NCBI GenBank assembly: GCA_035276685.1
Contig: DATELK010000039.1
Coordinates: 15,416 to 79,415 of the forward strand
Direction: 5' to 3'
DNA from: JACVRN01 sp035276685
Lineage (GTDB): Bacteria; Acidobacteriota; Blastocatellia; Pyrinomonadales; Pyrinomonadaceae
DNA: 64,000 nucleotides
Under the pieces are notes generated by a model. The model was not told the DNA's origin. It saw only the letters and a list, made by a program, of their open reading frames with translations, and did no database searches. The position numbers and the translations under genes were made by a program. Positions 32,105 through 40,750 of this stretch are shown in pieces. Position 1 is the first letter of the stretch; each line of letters starts with the position of its first letter.

Positions 32105-33913
32105 ATGACAGAACAAGTATTAAAGGTCTACGACTTCGGCCCTTTCCGTTTAGATGCAACCGTGCGCCATCTCTTGCGCGACGGTCACCCTCTATCGCTG
32201 ACTTCTAAAGTTTTTGACTTGCTGTTGTTGCTCGTGAAGAAACACGGTCAGCTGGTCACCAAGGAGGAGCTGATGGAAGAGCTCTGGCCGGATAGTTTTG
32301 TGGTGCAGAACAATCTGACAGTTCACATGAGCATGTTGCGGAAAATTTTAGGTGAGGGCCGTCGCGATCATAATTATGTGGAGACCGTTCCGGGTCGAGG
32401 GTATCGCTTTGTCGCGAGGGTGCGGGAGGTTGATGCCGAGTCAGCGTCTGAGTTCAGAGGAGCGACCCGTTACCCTGCGGGCAAAGGAGCCGGACAGAAA
32501 GATGAGCGGCTGATATCAATCGCCGTTCTGCCGTTTGTCAATAACAGCAACGGCCCGAACCTTGACTATCTCTCCGAAGGACTGACGGAGAGCATCATCA
32601 ACATGCTGTCGCAAATTCCTCACTTGCGCGTGATGGCCCGCAGCACCGTCTTTTTCTATAAAGAGAAGGGCGCAAGCCCGGTCGAAGCCGGTCGTGAGAT
32701 GAAAGTGCAAGCGGTGTTAACGGGAATAATGTGCTTGTCGGAAGAACAGCTACGAATCGGAATTGAATTGGTGGACGTGGCGGACGGGGCAAGAATATGG
32801 GGAGAGGTGTATGAGCGTCGTGCTTCAAATATTCTGGCTTTGCAGGAAGAGATAGCCCAGCGAGTCGCCGAGAAACTACAAATCACCTTAACCTCTGAAG
32901 AAGAACGGCAGTTAACAAAAAGATATTCCGGTAACATTGCGGCTCATCATCTCTATCTGAAAGGGCGCTATTTTTGGAATAAAAGAACCGTCGAAGGATT
33001 TCAGAAAGGTTTGGAATACTTTCAGCTAGCCATCGCTCAGGATGCGAATCATGCTCTGGCGTATGTAGGTCTGGCTGATTGCTATAACATGCTCTACAGC
33101 TATAACTCGCTCCCCTTGAGTGAGTGTGGCCCAAAAGTTAAAGAGGCTTTGGAGCACGCCATAGCAATAGATGGTGACCTTGCCGAAGCCCACGCATCTT
33201 TGGGCCACGTTAAAATGACTCATGACTGGGACTGGGCGGGGGCTGGAACGGAGCTTCAACTCGCCATCTCGCTGAACCCTAACTACGCCACAGCACATCA
33301 TTGGTATTCGATTTACCTCAGAATCATGGGACGCTTTGATGAAGCCCTAGAGGAAATAGAATTGGCTCAAGAGCTTGATCCTTTATCGCCACTTATTAAC
33401 GCGGCTGTGGGCGGTCACTTTTACCATACCCGTCAGTATGAGCAAGCCATTGCAAAATGCCAGGAGGCTCTGGAACTAGACCCCGGCTTCAGCATCGCAC
33501 GTGCTCTGTTAGGAGCCTGTTACGCCGAGCAAGGGCGATATGACGAAGCAATTGCAAGCCTCCATGACGCCATAGCACTCGCTAATGATCCCGAGGCGAT
33601 TGCGATGCTTGGCTCCATTCATGCGCGGGCAGGCCAGACAGGGCAAGCCCGAGAGACCCTCAAGCGATTAACGCGCCTGTCCAAAAAAAGGTATGTCTCA
33701 CCGTTTCACTTCGCTCTGGTTCATGCAAATCTGTTAGATAAGGATCAGGCATTCCAGTGGCTGGAAAAAGCTTGGGCCGAGCGATATGAGCAGTTGGGAG
33801 CACTTCATCTATATCCGCTACTTGATACTCTACACACAGATACACGTTTTACAGACCTGCTCGTGCGTATAGGTCTTGCGCCCAAGGAGTCGAGGTCTGC
33901 CCGCTTCGGCTGA
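32105..33913 (+). CDS. Winged-helix (OmpR/CadC-type) regulator with TolB-like and TPR domains
   Basis: A 602-residue soluble regulator. Residues 1-110 are a Trans_reg_C winged helix (FGPFRLDATVRHLLRDG, ELWPDSFVVQNNLTVHMSMLRKILGE, YVETVPGRGYRFVARV). Residues about 138-255 are a TolB-like module (SIAVLPFVNN ... LSEGLTESIINMLSQIPHLR), and about 270-600 are TPR repeats. Unlike CadC there is no membrane helix. The TolB-like part is closely similar to that of the kinase at 56858-59455, sharing YLSxGLTESIIN and VMARSTVFxYK. Binding of a ligand or partner by the TPR part probably controls DNA binding; the target may be the divergent peptidase operon. Confidence 0.92.
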   Translation: MTEQVLKVYDFGPFRLDATVRHLLRDGHPLSLTSKVFDLLLLLVKKHGQLVTKEELMEELWPDSFVVQNNLTVHMSMLRKILGEGRRDHNYVETVPGRGYRFVARVREVDAESASEFRGATRYPAGKGAGQKDERLISIAVLPFVNNSNGPNLDYLSEGLTESIINMLSQIPHLRVMARSTVFFYKEKGASPVEAGREMKVQAVLTGIMCLSEEQLRIGIELVDVADGARIWGEVYERRASNILALQEEIAQRVAEKLQITLTSEEERQLTKRYSGNIAAHHLYLKGRYFWNKRTVEGFQKGLEYFQLAIAQDANHALAYVGLADCYNMLYSYNSLPLSECGPKVKEALEHAIAIDGDLAEAHASLGHVKMTHDWDWAGAGTELQLAISLNPNYATAHHWYSIYLRIMGRFDEALEEIELAQELDPLSPLINAAVGGHFYHTRQYEQAIAKCQEALELDPGFSIARALLGACYAEQGRYDEAIASLHDAIALANDPEAIAMLGSIHARAGQTGQARETLKRLTRLSKKRYVSPFHFALVHANLLDKDQAFQWLEKAWAERYEQLGALHLYPLLDTLHTDTRFTDLLVRIGLAPKESRSARFG

Positions 33914-34035
33914 GCTTTGCACATTTATTCATCAGGTAATTATCTCTTAACACAAGATAGATAGCTTATTTCTGCCTATCAGCTAAGCTGGCTGAGCGTT
34001 TCTAAGTAGGTTGATTAACTGCCTGCGTCAATTAG

Positions 34036-34254
34036 ATAATTACCGAAGTTTATTTCCTCCGTGGGGCTGCTTACTATTATAAAGACGACCACAAGCGCGC
34101 GATGGCGGACTACAACACTGTCATCAAACTCAGCCCACGAGATATCAGAGCCTATTTACGGCGCGGGAGGATATATTACGATAAAAAGAGCTACAGCAGC
34201 GCTTCCAGGATGCGATTCGCAGGCGGGAAGCTTATAGAGTTGGTGGTTCTATGA
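34036..34254 (+). pseudogene. TPR-repeat gene fragment with frameshift
   Basis: From 34036 a start-less frame reads EVYFLRGAAYYYKDDHKRA, then MADYNTVIKLSPRDIRAY and LRRGRIYYDKKSYSSA, a clear one-and-a-half TPR unit. After the SYSS codons the similarity continues in the +1 frame as RFQDAIRRREAY, so one base has been lost or gained near 34200. There is no start codon or ribosome site and a stop precedes the fragment at 34033-34035. It is a decayed TPR gene or a discarded tail of a regulator like the one ending at 33913, too short to show on its own as an ORF. Confidence 0.7.
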
Positions 34255-34331
34255 TTCGACATAGAAGGACTATTCAGAGCCGTGCCGCACCATACAGAAG
34301 AACATGCCTACGTCCTGCGAGGCTCGTCGCT

Positions 34332-35015
34332 CTAGGCTTCGCCTGAGGGTAGGTTGGGCCGCTCCGCGAAGCCCTTCGCGATTAGCCAGAGGGAGAGAAC
34401 GAGCTGCATCAGGCCCGCAGGCGCGACCAGCGCGTATGAGAACGGGTAGCCGACCAGCGGCATCGTAGCCGCCGTGGTTGATAGAGCAGTCGCGGCCATC
34501 CCTATGCCCCCGAGGGCGCGTGGAACCAGACCGAAGCGGAATACTATGAGGTAGAACGTGAAGGCTTTGACGTGTCCGAGCGCCAGGTTGACGAAGTGCG
34601 TCGAAGACCAGGTAGAGCGGGAGAGCGGGCCGAGCTGCTCGAAAAGCTCTTTCGGCGCGTCCGGCTTCGCATACAGCAGGCTCATGGTGACCATGTCGCG
34701 GGTGGCGGCGGCCTCGATGGCTTGCGTCGCCAACCCCACGACGCACAGCGATAAAAAGAGGAGCGCCATCCGCTCGCTGTGATGGCGCAGGATGGGCCAG
34801 GCGGTGAGGGCCGCAGCGAGCGTAAGCGCGCCAAGCACGAACGTGAGCAACACTGCCACCCTGATCTGGGCGGCGCTCCCTGCGGCGTTCGCCAGAAAGT
34901 TCGGCCCGATTACAGACCGCATCATCCCCACCTCTGTATACACCGGCACGGCCAGGAACACCTGCGCCAGGAACAGAAGGCCGACAATCCGTCCAAGGCT
35001 CTTTGAAGTCCTCAT
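34332..35015 (-). CDS. DUF4386-family membrane protein
   Basis: A 227-residue integral membrane protein with about six helices, opening MRTSKSLGRIVGLLFLAQVFLAVPVY, which is the usual start of the DUF4386 family, and containing the AQIRVAVLLTFVLGALTLAAALTAWPILR and LVPRALGGIGMAATALS segments that the family conserves. ATG at 35015 follows AGGAGA 7 bases upstream; the frame extends to 35051 but without support. Function unknown. It stands downstream of a decayed TPR fragment and upstream of a hairpin cluster. Confidence 0.82.
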   Translation of the reverse strand: MRTSKSLGRIVGLLFLAQVFLAVPVYTEVGMMRSVIGPNFLANAAGSAAQIRVAVLLTFVLGALTLAAALTAWPILRHHSERMALLFLSLCVVGLATQAIEAAATRDMVTMSLLYAKPDAPKELFEQLGPLSRSTWSSTHFVNLALGHVKAFTFYLIVFRFGLVPRALGGIGMAATALSTTAATMPLVGYPFSYALVAPAGLMQLVLSLWLIAKGFAERPNLPSGEA

Positions 35016-35116
35016 TAGCTTCTCCTGTTGGAGCATCACTTCATAAATCAAGGTTAAAGGGTTAAGGAAACGGGGAAGTAGTTATCCGGGGACGGCCTCT
35101 CGGACGTATGACTGCT

Positions 35117-35285
35117 CTTACGAGTCAAAGCTCTACCCGGTGGCTCTCCGAGTTAAAGCTCGACTCGTTCAAGACTCGTCAACGTCCGGGAGACCACCCC
35201 CGTCGTCGCTCCCACGAGTCTCAGGAGGCGTAGCCCTCGCGGTAGCGACGCGAGACGTTACGCCTCCCCTGCTCTACTCGCAGGA
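35117..35285. repeat. Cluster of nested hairpins and short direct repeats
   Basis: Between DUF4386 and the RHS gene lie several structures. A 13-base direct repeat with one mismatch is at 35121-35133 and 35149-35161. A nested stem pairs 35224-35232 with 35259-35267 and, inside it, 35236-35241 with 35249-35254. A further small stem, CCTGC / GCAGG, follows at 35267-35283. No open reading frame is supported. It is downstream of the RHS gene and could include its terminator, but the amount of structure is more than that needs. Confidence 0.6.
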
Positions 35286-35307
35286 AATTTGCCCCGCGCC
35301 GGCGTGC

Positions 35308-37641
35308 TCAATGCGGGCAAGTGTTATAGTCCGGCTCCGGTGGGCAGCCGGACTCTCTATTATTAAAGCACCGCTGCCATTGATTCCGGCAATTGCTTGC
35401 CCCAATTGAGGCCCCCGTTATGACTACCGCGTAACAGCCCAAAACCTTCTGCCACGAGAGCCCGGCATTAGCCATGCATCCTGCCAGTACCACACCCATC
35501 GCCGCTTGATATGCTTCCTCGCACCGGTGATAATTCTCACTGCACGTCTCTGTGTTTCTTATGATGCAATCAGCGCGCTCAAAACCTTGCCAAAGGCAGG
35601 AGCCGGGGTAGTATCCAGGCAAGTCAGTACGGGGCGCGCCATCGATGATTGAGCGGGGCGGGCGGGCTTCTTCCCATATAGTCTCAACCAGCGATGTGGC
35701 ACTGAAGATGTAAGAGTCCATTTCGCATGGGTTGTAGAGGAGGCCGAATTCATCCTGCTGCCAGAAACAGCCCTCGATTTCGTCTTCAAAGTCGGGGGCG
35801 GCGAGCGGCGGCAGCAAATTAAAGCCCGCCTTGACGAAGCCGGGCCTTTGCCCACGCACTTCGCGTCTGACAGAGGCTACGCTCCCGTCGCGCCCGTAGC
35901 GATAGTGAAGCGTCACGCCGTCGGACTTGTCCACCCTTTGCAGCCGTCCCTTCCTGTCGTAGCTTATGCTGTTCTGTCGTCCCATCGCGTCCCGGTAATA
36001 GGTCAAAGCCCCGCGCGCATCGTAGGCGTACTGGCGCGACTTCCCGTCAGAGCCATTCAACCGGGTCAGACGCCCGGCCGCGTCGCGCGTGAAGCGCACC
36101 CACCTCCCCGAGGGCTCGGTGACCTTGGAGATCATCCCGCCAGCGTCGCGCTCTATGGTTAGCGAGTAGCCGGATTCGTCCGTCATCTTTGCCAACTCGC
36201 CGCGCTCATTGTAGGCGTAGGTGAACGACCGGCCTGACGGCACTTGGCTAAAGATTTTACGCCCCGCCCCGTCGTACCTCTTCTCGGAGCGGTACTTCCT
36301 CGCGAAGGGGCCCACCTCATGTTGAGTGAAAGCCGTTTCATTGCCGGCCGCGTCATACTCGAAGGTAATTTCGCGCCCGTCCTCCCATTTGAGCGAGAGC
36401 GGCTGCCCGCGCCCGTTGCGCACGACGCGGTAGCTCGTAGGCGGCTCGCTCTTATTCTCGGTTTCGCCAGCGAACGTTTGCTGATTCCCTAGCGAGTCAG
36501 AGACACGAATGGGAACATTGTTCGCGTCGTACTCCATGGCTGTCGTCTGCCCCTCGTCATCCACTACCGATGAGAAGGCCCCGAGCGCGTTGTGTGTGAT
36601 AGCGCTCTTCACTCCGAGCGGGTCTGAGATAACAGTGCGGCCTCCTTCCGCATACTCGAAGAGGTATGACCCGGCTGCATCTCCCGTCTCAATGGCGCGG
36701 CCCTGCCTGTCATAACGCGCTCTCAGTACGACGCGCCCCATCGGGTCTGTGGCATCCGTCAAACGACCGCTGGCATACTTATAAGTCCACTGCGACCCTG
36801 CCTGATCGAAGAAGGCGGCGAGGTGACCGCCTAGCTGCCTGTATGTTGTGCGCCTCCCTGTATTGTCTGTGACTGAGAGCAGACGCGGCTGCTTATCAGT
36901 TGACCAGGCCAGATTAATCGCTGTGCCGCCGAGGCCTTCCACGCGAGAGATGTTTCCTTTGCGGTCAAAGCTGATTGTGATGGTGTTGCCGTCAGCGTCC
37001 GCAATGCGCGCCAGCCTATACTCGTTTCCGACTTTTCTATAAGTGCGCGTCAATCCCGCGCTAGACTCGACGAGAGCACCGTCAGCAGCCTCTTCAAATG
37101 ATTGATGTAACCCGGGCTCGGGCGTCTTCAGGACGAAACGCTGGCCTTCGCGGCGGAAGGCTATCTCGCTGCTCGCACCCGTAGACATCACTGCCTCGTC
37201 GCCGGTAATCCTGATTCTATCGTCGTATGAGAATGACCACCCGGCCCCGAGCCCCCTGTCTTCTGCGCGGTCGCTGGCGTAGACGCGCGTGAAGGAGAGC
37301 GCCATGAGGCCGGAGACTTTCATATCGGTAACGGCGAAAACGAGACTGCCGTTGGCCGTGCCGACCAAGTTGATGCGCGCCCCGTCGAAGAGGGAGCGTT
37401 GAACGGGTATGAAAGGCATTTGCTGAGTGCGCCGCCCCGCAGTGGCGAGCTTATCAGCCCAGACTTCCTTCTTGCCAGCCTTAGCACTCGGGCAGGTGGC
37501 GCATGACTTCTCTTGCTTCTCCTGCTGCTTCACCTCTGGCGGAGGCGCGGCGTACACGTGAGCCGGGGTTTGCGGCAGGGTGATGAAGAACAGCGTTAGG
37601 CAGAGGGCTAGCGCAACTGCCATAGTTGAGATTCGGGTCAT
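35308..37641 (-). CDS. Exported RHS/YD-repeat protein with Cys-rich C-terminus
   Basis: A 777-residue secreted protein. After a signal peptide (VALALCLTLFFITLPQTPAHVYA) and a CATCPSAK motif comes a DUF6531-like entry domain (NLVGTANGSLVFAVTDMKVSGLMALSFTRVY), then about ten YD repeats between 230 and 610 (TITISFDRKGNISRVEG, YDANNVPIRVSDSLGN, YDAAGNETAF, YDGAGRKIF). Instead of the usual RHS core (DPxGLxxxxN) and a toxin, it ends in about 150 residues holding some twelve cysteines (EGCFW, NPCEM, ADCII, ETCSE, HRCEE, LAGC, LGCY, SNCRN, QRCFNN, SGCPP, NTCPH). AGGAGA precedes ATG at 37641. Probably a surface protein; no toxin or immunity gene is seen. Confidence 0.88.
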   Translation of the reverse strand: MTRISTMAVALALCLTLFFITLPQTPAHVYAAPPPEVKQQEKQEKSCATCPSAKAGKKEVWADKLATAGRRTQQMPFIPVQRSLFDGARINLVGTANGSLVFAVTDMKVSGLMALSFTRVYASDRAEDRGLGAGWSFSYDDRIRITGDEAVMSTGASSEIAFRREGQRFVLKTPEPGLHQSFEEAADGALVESSAGLTRTYRKVGNEYRLARIADADGNTITISFDRKGNISRVEGLGGTAINLAWSTDKQPRLLSVTDNTGRRTTYRQLGGHLAAFFDQAGSQWTYKYASGRLTDATDPMGRVVLRARYDRQGRAIETGDAAGSYLFEYAEGGRTVISDPLGVKSAITHNALGAFSSVVDDEGQTTAMEYDANNVPIRVSDSLGNQQTFAGETENKSEPPTSYRVVRNGRGQPLSLKWEDGREITFEYDAAGNETAFTQHEVGPFARKYRSEKRYDGAGRKIFSQVPSGRSFTYAYNERGELAKMTDESGYSLTIERDAGGMISKVTEPSGRWVRFTRDAAGRLTRLNGSDGKSRQYAYDARGALTYYRDAMGRQNSISYDRKGRLQRVDKSDGVTLHYRYGRDGSVASVRREVRGQRPGFVKAGFNLLPPLAAPDFEDEIEGCFWQQDEFGLLYNPCEMDSYIFSATSLVETIWEEARPPRSIIDGAPRTDLPGYYPGSCLWQGFERADCIIRNTETCSENYHRCEEAYQAAMGVVLAGCMANAGLSWQKVLGCYAVVITGASIGASNCRNQWQRCFNNRESGCPPEPDYNTCPH

Positions 37642-37728
37642 ATGTTCTCTCCTCTATTAAACTGAATGGAAGGTAGTGCGGCCTATTAAGTTGATTTCAC
37701 TAACAAGTTAATGCTATTGACTGATTGG

Positions 37729-37734
37729 TATAAT
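37729..37734 (+). promoter_or_regulatory. TATAAT -10 element before the MocR gene
   Basis: A perfect TATAAT 16 bases upstream of ATG at 37751, so the transcript would be nearly leaderless. The -35 position 17 bases away (37706-37711) is a poor match. Confidence 0.45.
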
Positions 37735-37750
37735 CTCAAGGGCCAGTTTT

Positions 37751-39142
37751 ATGTCGAAAAAGAAGACCAGTTCGCAGCCCGAAATACTGTTTAAGTCTGA
37801 CCTGTCAGGCCGCGGCCCCGTACACGCTCAGGTCGAGCACGCCATAAGAGAAGCCGTGCGCTCGGGGCGGCTGCGACTCGGCCTGCCCTTACCCTCAACA
37901 CGCGTCCTCGCGCGGGATCTAGGTGTCTCCAGGGGAGTGATAGTAGAAGCTTACGAACAACTGATTGCCGAGGGGTATCTGGTGGCACGGGCGCGCTCTA
38001 GAACAGTTGTCGCTGCCGGAGCGTCAACCGTTTCTGAGAAGCATCATTACAATGCTACGCCACAACCTAATTTCGATTTCCGACCGGGGCTGCCAGACCT
38101 CTCCTTATTTCCCCGCCATGCGTGGGTGCGGTCGCTGCGCCGAACACTAAATGCCATTCATCCGGCTCAACTCTCTTACAGCGAACCGCAGGGCGACAGA
38201 ACCTTGCGCGAGGGCCTCTGCGATTACCTCGGACGCGTGCGCGGTGTTTTGACACGGCCGGGTCAGGTTGTGATATGCAACGGCATCGCCCAAGCTCTGG
38301 TACTGATTTCGCAGGCGCTCCAAAAACGGGGAATCAGTCGCATCGCCGTAGAAGACCCGTGCCAGCCTGACCTGATACGAATCGTTTCAGATGTCGGTCT
38401 CATTCCGGTAGGCGTGCCCGTGGATGAGGACGGCATCAAGGTTGACCTTCTAGAGCGGATGGAGATACAGGCGGTGGTGATTACTCCAGCCCACCAGTTT
38501 CCGACGGGAACTGTTTTAATCCCGGAGCGCCGGAAGCAACTGGTTGACTGGGCTGTGCGCAACTCGGCCTTCATTATTGAGGACGATTACGACGCCGAGT
38601 ACAGATATGACCGTGCGCCCGTGGGGGCTATTCAGGGATTAGCCCCCGAGCGGGTTATTTACACAGGCTCCTTGAGCAAAATTCTTGCCCCGGCGCTTCG
38701 CATCGGTTGGATAATTATTCCGGCGGAGATATATGCCGCAATTGAAGAACGCAAGAAGAACGCGGACTTAATGTCCCCAATCCTTCAGCAACTGGCATTC
38801 GCGGACTTCTTGCGAGAAGGCGAATTGGATCGTCACCTTCGCAGAATGCGCGGCTTCTACCGTCGCCGTCGAGACGCTCTCATCGGAGCGCTCGCACGTC
38901 ACTTTCCAGATTGGCGTCCGATGGGCGTCGCCGCCGGGCTTCACCTGGTAGCCAAACTTCCGCCCGGCTCAGACGAGCAGGAAATCGCCCGCCTTTCGTC
39001 AGCACGGTCTGTTCGGCTTTATCCTATGCGGCAGTACGGCTTCAAAGCTGCCTCGGAGCCAGCCCTGGTGTTCGGCTATGGAAGCCTTTCAGAGAGTCAG
39101 ATACGTAGAGGAATATCTCAACTCGCTGCGGCGTTAAGATGA
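37751..39142 (+). CDS. MocR-type (GntR/aminotransferase) regulator
   Basis: A 463-residue regulator that joins a GntR winged helix (about 1-80: VHAQVEHAIREAVRSGRL, GLPLPSTRVLARDLGVSRGVIVEAYEQL) to a fold-type I aminotransferase-like domain. The PLP lysine is in TGSLSKILAPALRIGW (about 314), with the PLP Asp in IIEDDYDAEYRYD and the aromatic Tyr in the YSEPQGD loop. MocR proteins sense PLP or amino-compound adducts and often control pyridoxal, GABA or taurine genes; no such gene is adjacent here, so the target is unclear. TATAAT lies just upstream. Confidence 0.92.
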   Translation: MSKKKTSSQPEILFKSDLSGRGPVHAQVEHAIREAVRSGRLRLGLPLPSTRVLARDLGVSRGVIVEAYEQLIAEGYLVARARSRTVVAAGASTVSEKHHYNATPQPNFDFRPGLPDLSLFPRHAWVRSLRRTLNAIHPAQLSYSEPQGDRTLREGLCDYLGRVRGVLTRPGQVVICNGIAQALVLISQALQKRGISRIAVEDPCQPDLIRIVSDVGLIPVGVPVDEDGIKVDLLERMEIQAVVITPAHQFPTGTVLIPERRKQLVDWAVRNSAFIIEDDYDAEYRYDRAPVGAIQGLAPERVIYTGSLSKILAPALRIGWIIIPAEIYAAIEERKKNADLMSPILQQLAFADFLREGELDRHLRRMRGFYRRRRDALIGALARHFPDWRPMGVAAGLHLVAKLPPGSDEQEIARLSSARSVRLYPMRQYGFKAASEPALVFGYGSLSESQIRRGISQLAAALR

Positions 39143-39273
39143 CTCTCTATAATTAACTGTAATGCCGGAGCAACTTTATAGTTCAGCGTTATCAAAATTG
39201 CGGAGGAGCTCGACTTAAAGGTCACCCGCAGATTTGGTGCTTTTAACCGGCCCGCTATCAGCTTGCATTTCAT

Positions 39274-40059
39274 TCAAATTTGCTCGACACGAATTATATG
39301 TGAGGCAATAGACTGCCACGCCCCTTCGCGTCTGGCGTAGGTGTTGGTATACCTGTACTCGCCACTGATGTCTTCTCCATTATATCCGCCCTTGATTACT
39401 GCTCTACCGGATGCTACTGCTGTATTTTCAAAGATGCTTCCCTTTATGTCGAAGTTTACAAAAAACTCATAGCTAATTTCCGATCTCAGCATCTGCATTG
39501 CCTCTTCTTTATTTCTGACTTCACCGAACGGACTTGTATAGACGAAATCTTCGGCCCAGATACTATCCAATACCGCGATATTGCTACGCTTGTAAGCATC
39601 AGCCCACTGGCGCTCGAGAACCATCAGCTCTCGCGTTGCGTCCTTCTCGGAAGGGGATGCAGCCGAGCGCATCGGGGCGGCCTCTCTGGCCCCCAACTCA
39701 CGAGACCGGCGGGCAGCTCTCCTCGTCACTTCTTCTACTTCAGAGAGGCTGAAAGGCTTCATCAAATAGTGAAAGGCACCCATTTTAATGAGCCCGGTGG
39801 CGTAAGCTTCATCGGAGATGCCGGACACGACTATCACAGGAGTGTTCGGGTGTGTCTGCCGTATGTGGCCGAGGAGTTCCAGGCCGCTTAAACCCGGCAT
39901 GGAGATGTCTGTGATGATGACGTCGTAAGACCCGCCAGCCAGACAGGTAAGCGCCTGCTCGGCGGTCGCTACCAGATCACAGGAATGCTTTCCGGATAAC
40001 AGGTCACACAGTATTTTCCGGATGTAATCTTCGTCGTCAGCGATCAAAATGTTAGCCAT
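39274..40059 (-). CDS. Response regulator receiver fused to an NTF2-like (DUF4440) domain
   Basis: A 261-residue protein with a full receiver domain (1-120) and a C-terminal SnoaL/NTF2-like domain (about 146-260). The receiver has the acidic pair DDE (8-10), the phospho-acceptor Asp51 in DVIITDISMPG, a conserved Ser in VVSGIS and Lys near 101 in LMKPF. The output half, ELMVLERQWADAYKRSN ... YRYTNTYARREGAWQSIASHI, is the DUF4440 pattern and contains no DNA-binding helix. Such a domain usually binds or isomerises small molecules. No histidine kinase is adjacent. This combination is unusual and is discussed as a finding. Confidence 0.9.
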   Translation of the reverse strand: MANILIADDEDYIRKILCDLLSGKHSCDLVATAEQALTCLAGGSYDVIITDISMPGLSGLELLGHIRQTHPNTPVIVVSGISDEAYATGLIKMGAFHYLMKPFSLSEVEEVTRRAARRSRELGAREAAPMRSAASPSEKDATRELMVLERQWADAYKRSNIAVLDSIWAEDFVYTSPFGEVRNKEEAMQMLRSEISYEFFVNFDIKGSIFENTAVASGRAVIKGGYNGEDISGEYRYTNTYARREGAWQSIASHIIRVEQI

Positions 40060-40431
40060 GTAAGCCCTGGTTCTACGATAGAGTTGTTTTATCTAATAAA
40101 GAGATGTTAACAAAGAAAGGATAATGACTACTGCAACGAGTTGTCAACGGGGCAATCTGGTAGATACACACAAATATTCATTCCACCTGAATATTTGTTC
40201 AAAGCCTCCTGGCAGCGAATTTTGATACTTGACAAGCTGACCGTAGGGAGAATACCAATGACTTATTATGTAAAGTACCGGCAAGCTTACTAACTGATGA
40301 AACTATCATAGTAAATTTGCCGAGCCTCTCACTCTAATTGTTCTCCCCGCGACGCTTCTATACGCCGCCTCGCCATCGTCGAATCCCTTCGAACGGAACT
40401 GTCACTACAGGATATAACAGGGCTCAGGAAC
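40060..40431. other. Divergent intergenic region with palindrome
   Basis: 372 bases between the receiver-NTF2 gene and the radical SAM fragment. It is AT-rich in its middle and contains the inverted repeat at 40170-40198. No supported gene. Confidence 0.5.
40170..40198. promoter_or_regulatory. 11-base inverted repeat, possible operator or terminator
   Basis: Arms 40170-40180 and 40188-40198 are perfect inverted complements (ACAAATATTCA / TGAATATTTGT) with a 7-base loop, in an AT-rich part of a divergent intergenic region. Position and composition suit a binding site for a dimeric regulator; a hairpin terminator for neither gene would be expected here. Confidence 0.45.
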
Positions 40432-40719
40432 ATGGGGCAGGCCGCTCAATCGTCACAGCTCACAACAGGGCAGTTTGAGGTGACGTGGAGGTGCAACTGG
40501 CGCTGCGTACACTGCTATCAGGACGACCATACCCTGCAAGCGTTGACGCTTGAGCGTTGCAAGGAACTCCTGATGGACATTTATTTGATGATTCAGTTCA
40601 TTGGCAGCCATTCTTTACCGCCTAATGCCAGCACGAACCCTTGGAACGTTGCCGGGCGAAATCAACTGTTGGCAGACATTAATTCCCGTTTGGCAGAATA
40701 CGTTGTTAACAAAGCGTAG
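40432..40719 (+). pseudogene. Truncated radical SAM/SPASM-type gene
   Basis: An AGGAA ribosome site and ATG at 40432 open a frame reading GQFEVTWRCNWRCVHCYQDDH, then LTLERCKELLMDI. The CxxxCxxC cluster motif with this flanking pattern is the N-terminus of a radical SAM peptide-modifying maturase. Similarity stops after about residue 47; the remaining 48 codons (IQFIGSHSLPPNASTNPWN...) match nothing I know and lead to a stop. The body of the gene, including the SPASM domain, is missing, so the 95-residue product cannot be an enzyme. It lies directly before an antimicrobial-peptide-type ABC transporter, suggesting a lost RiPP-modifying function. Confidence 0.75.
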
Positions 40720-40750
40720 TCCGCGCCGTTTTAGGATTATGCTTGGCTCT

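Noticed and set aside
34270..34746. 158-residue minus-strand frame by the DUF4386 gene
   Set aside because: It is a shadow of that gene in another frame, rich in Arg/His without a domain.
35308..37641. RHS polymorphic toxin with immunity gene
   Set aside because: No RHS core signature, no toxin motif and no small immunity gene next to it.
40601..40750. Longer start for the ABC ATPase
   Set aside because: It overlaps the radical SAM fragment in another frame and its residues do not resemble ABC proteins.
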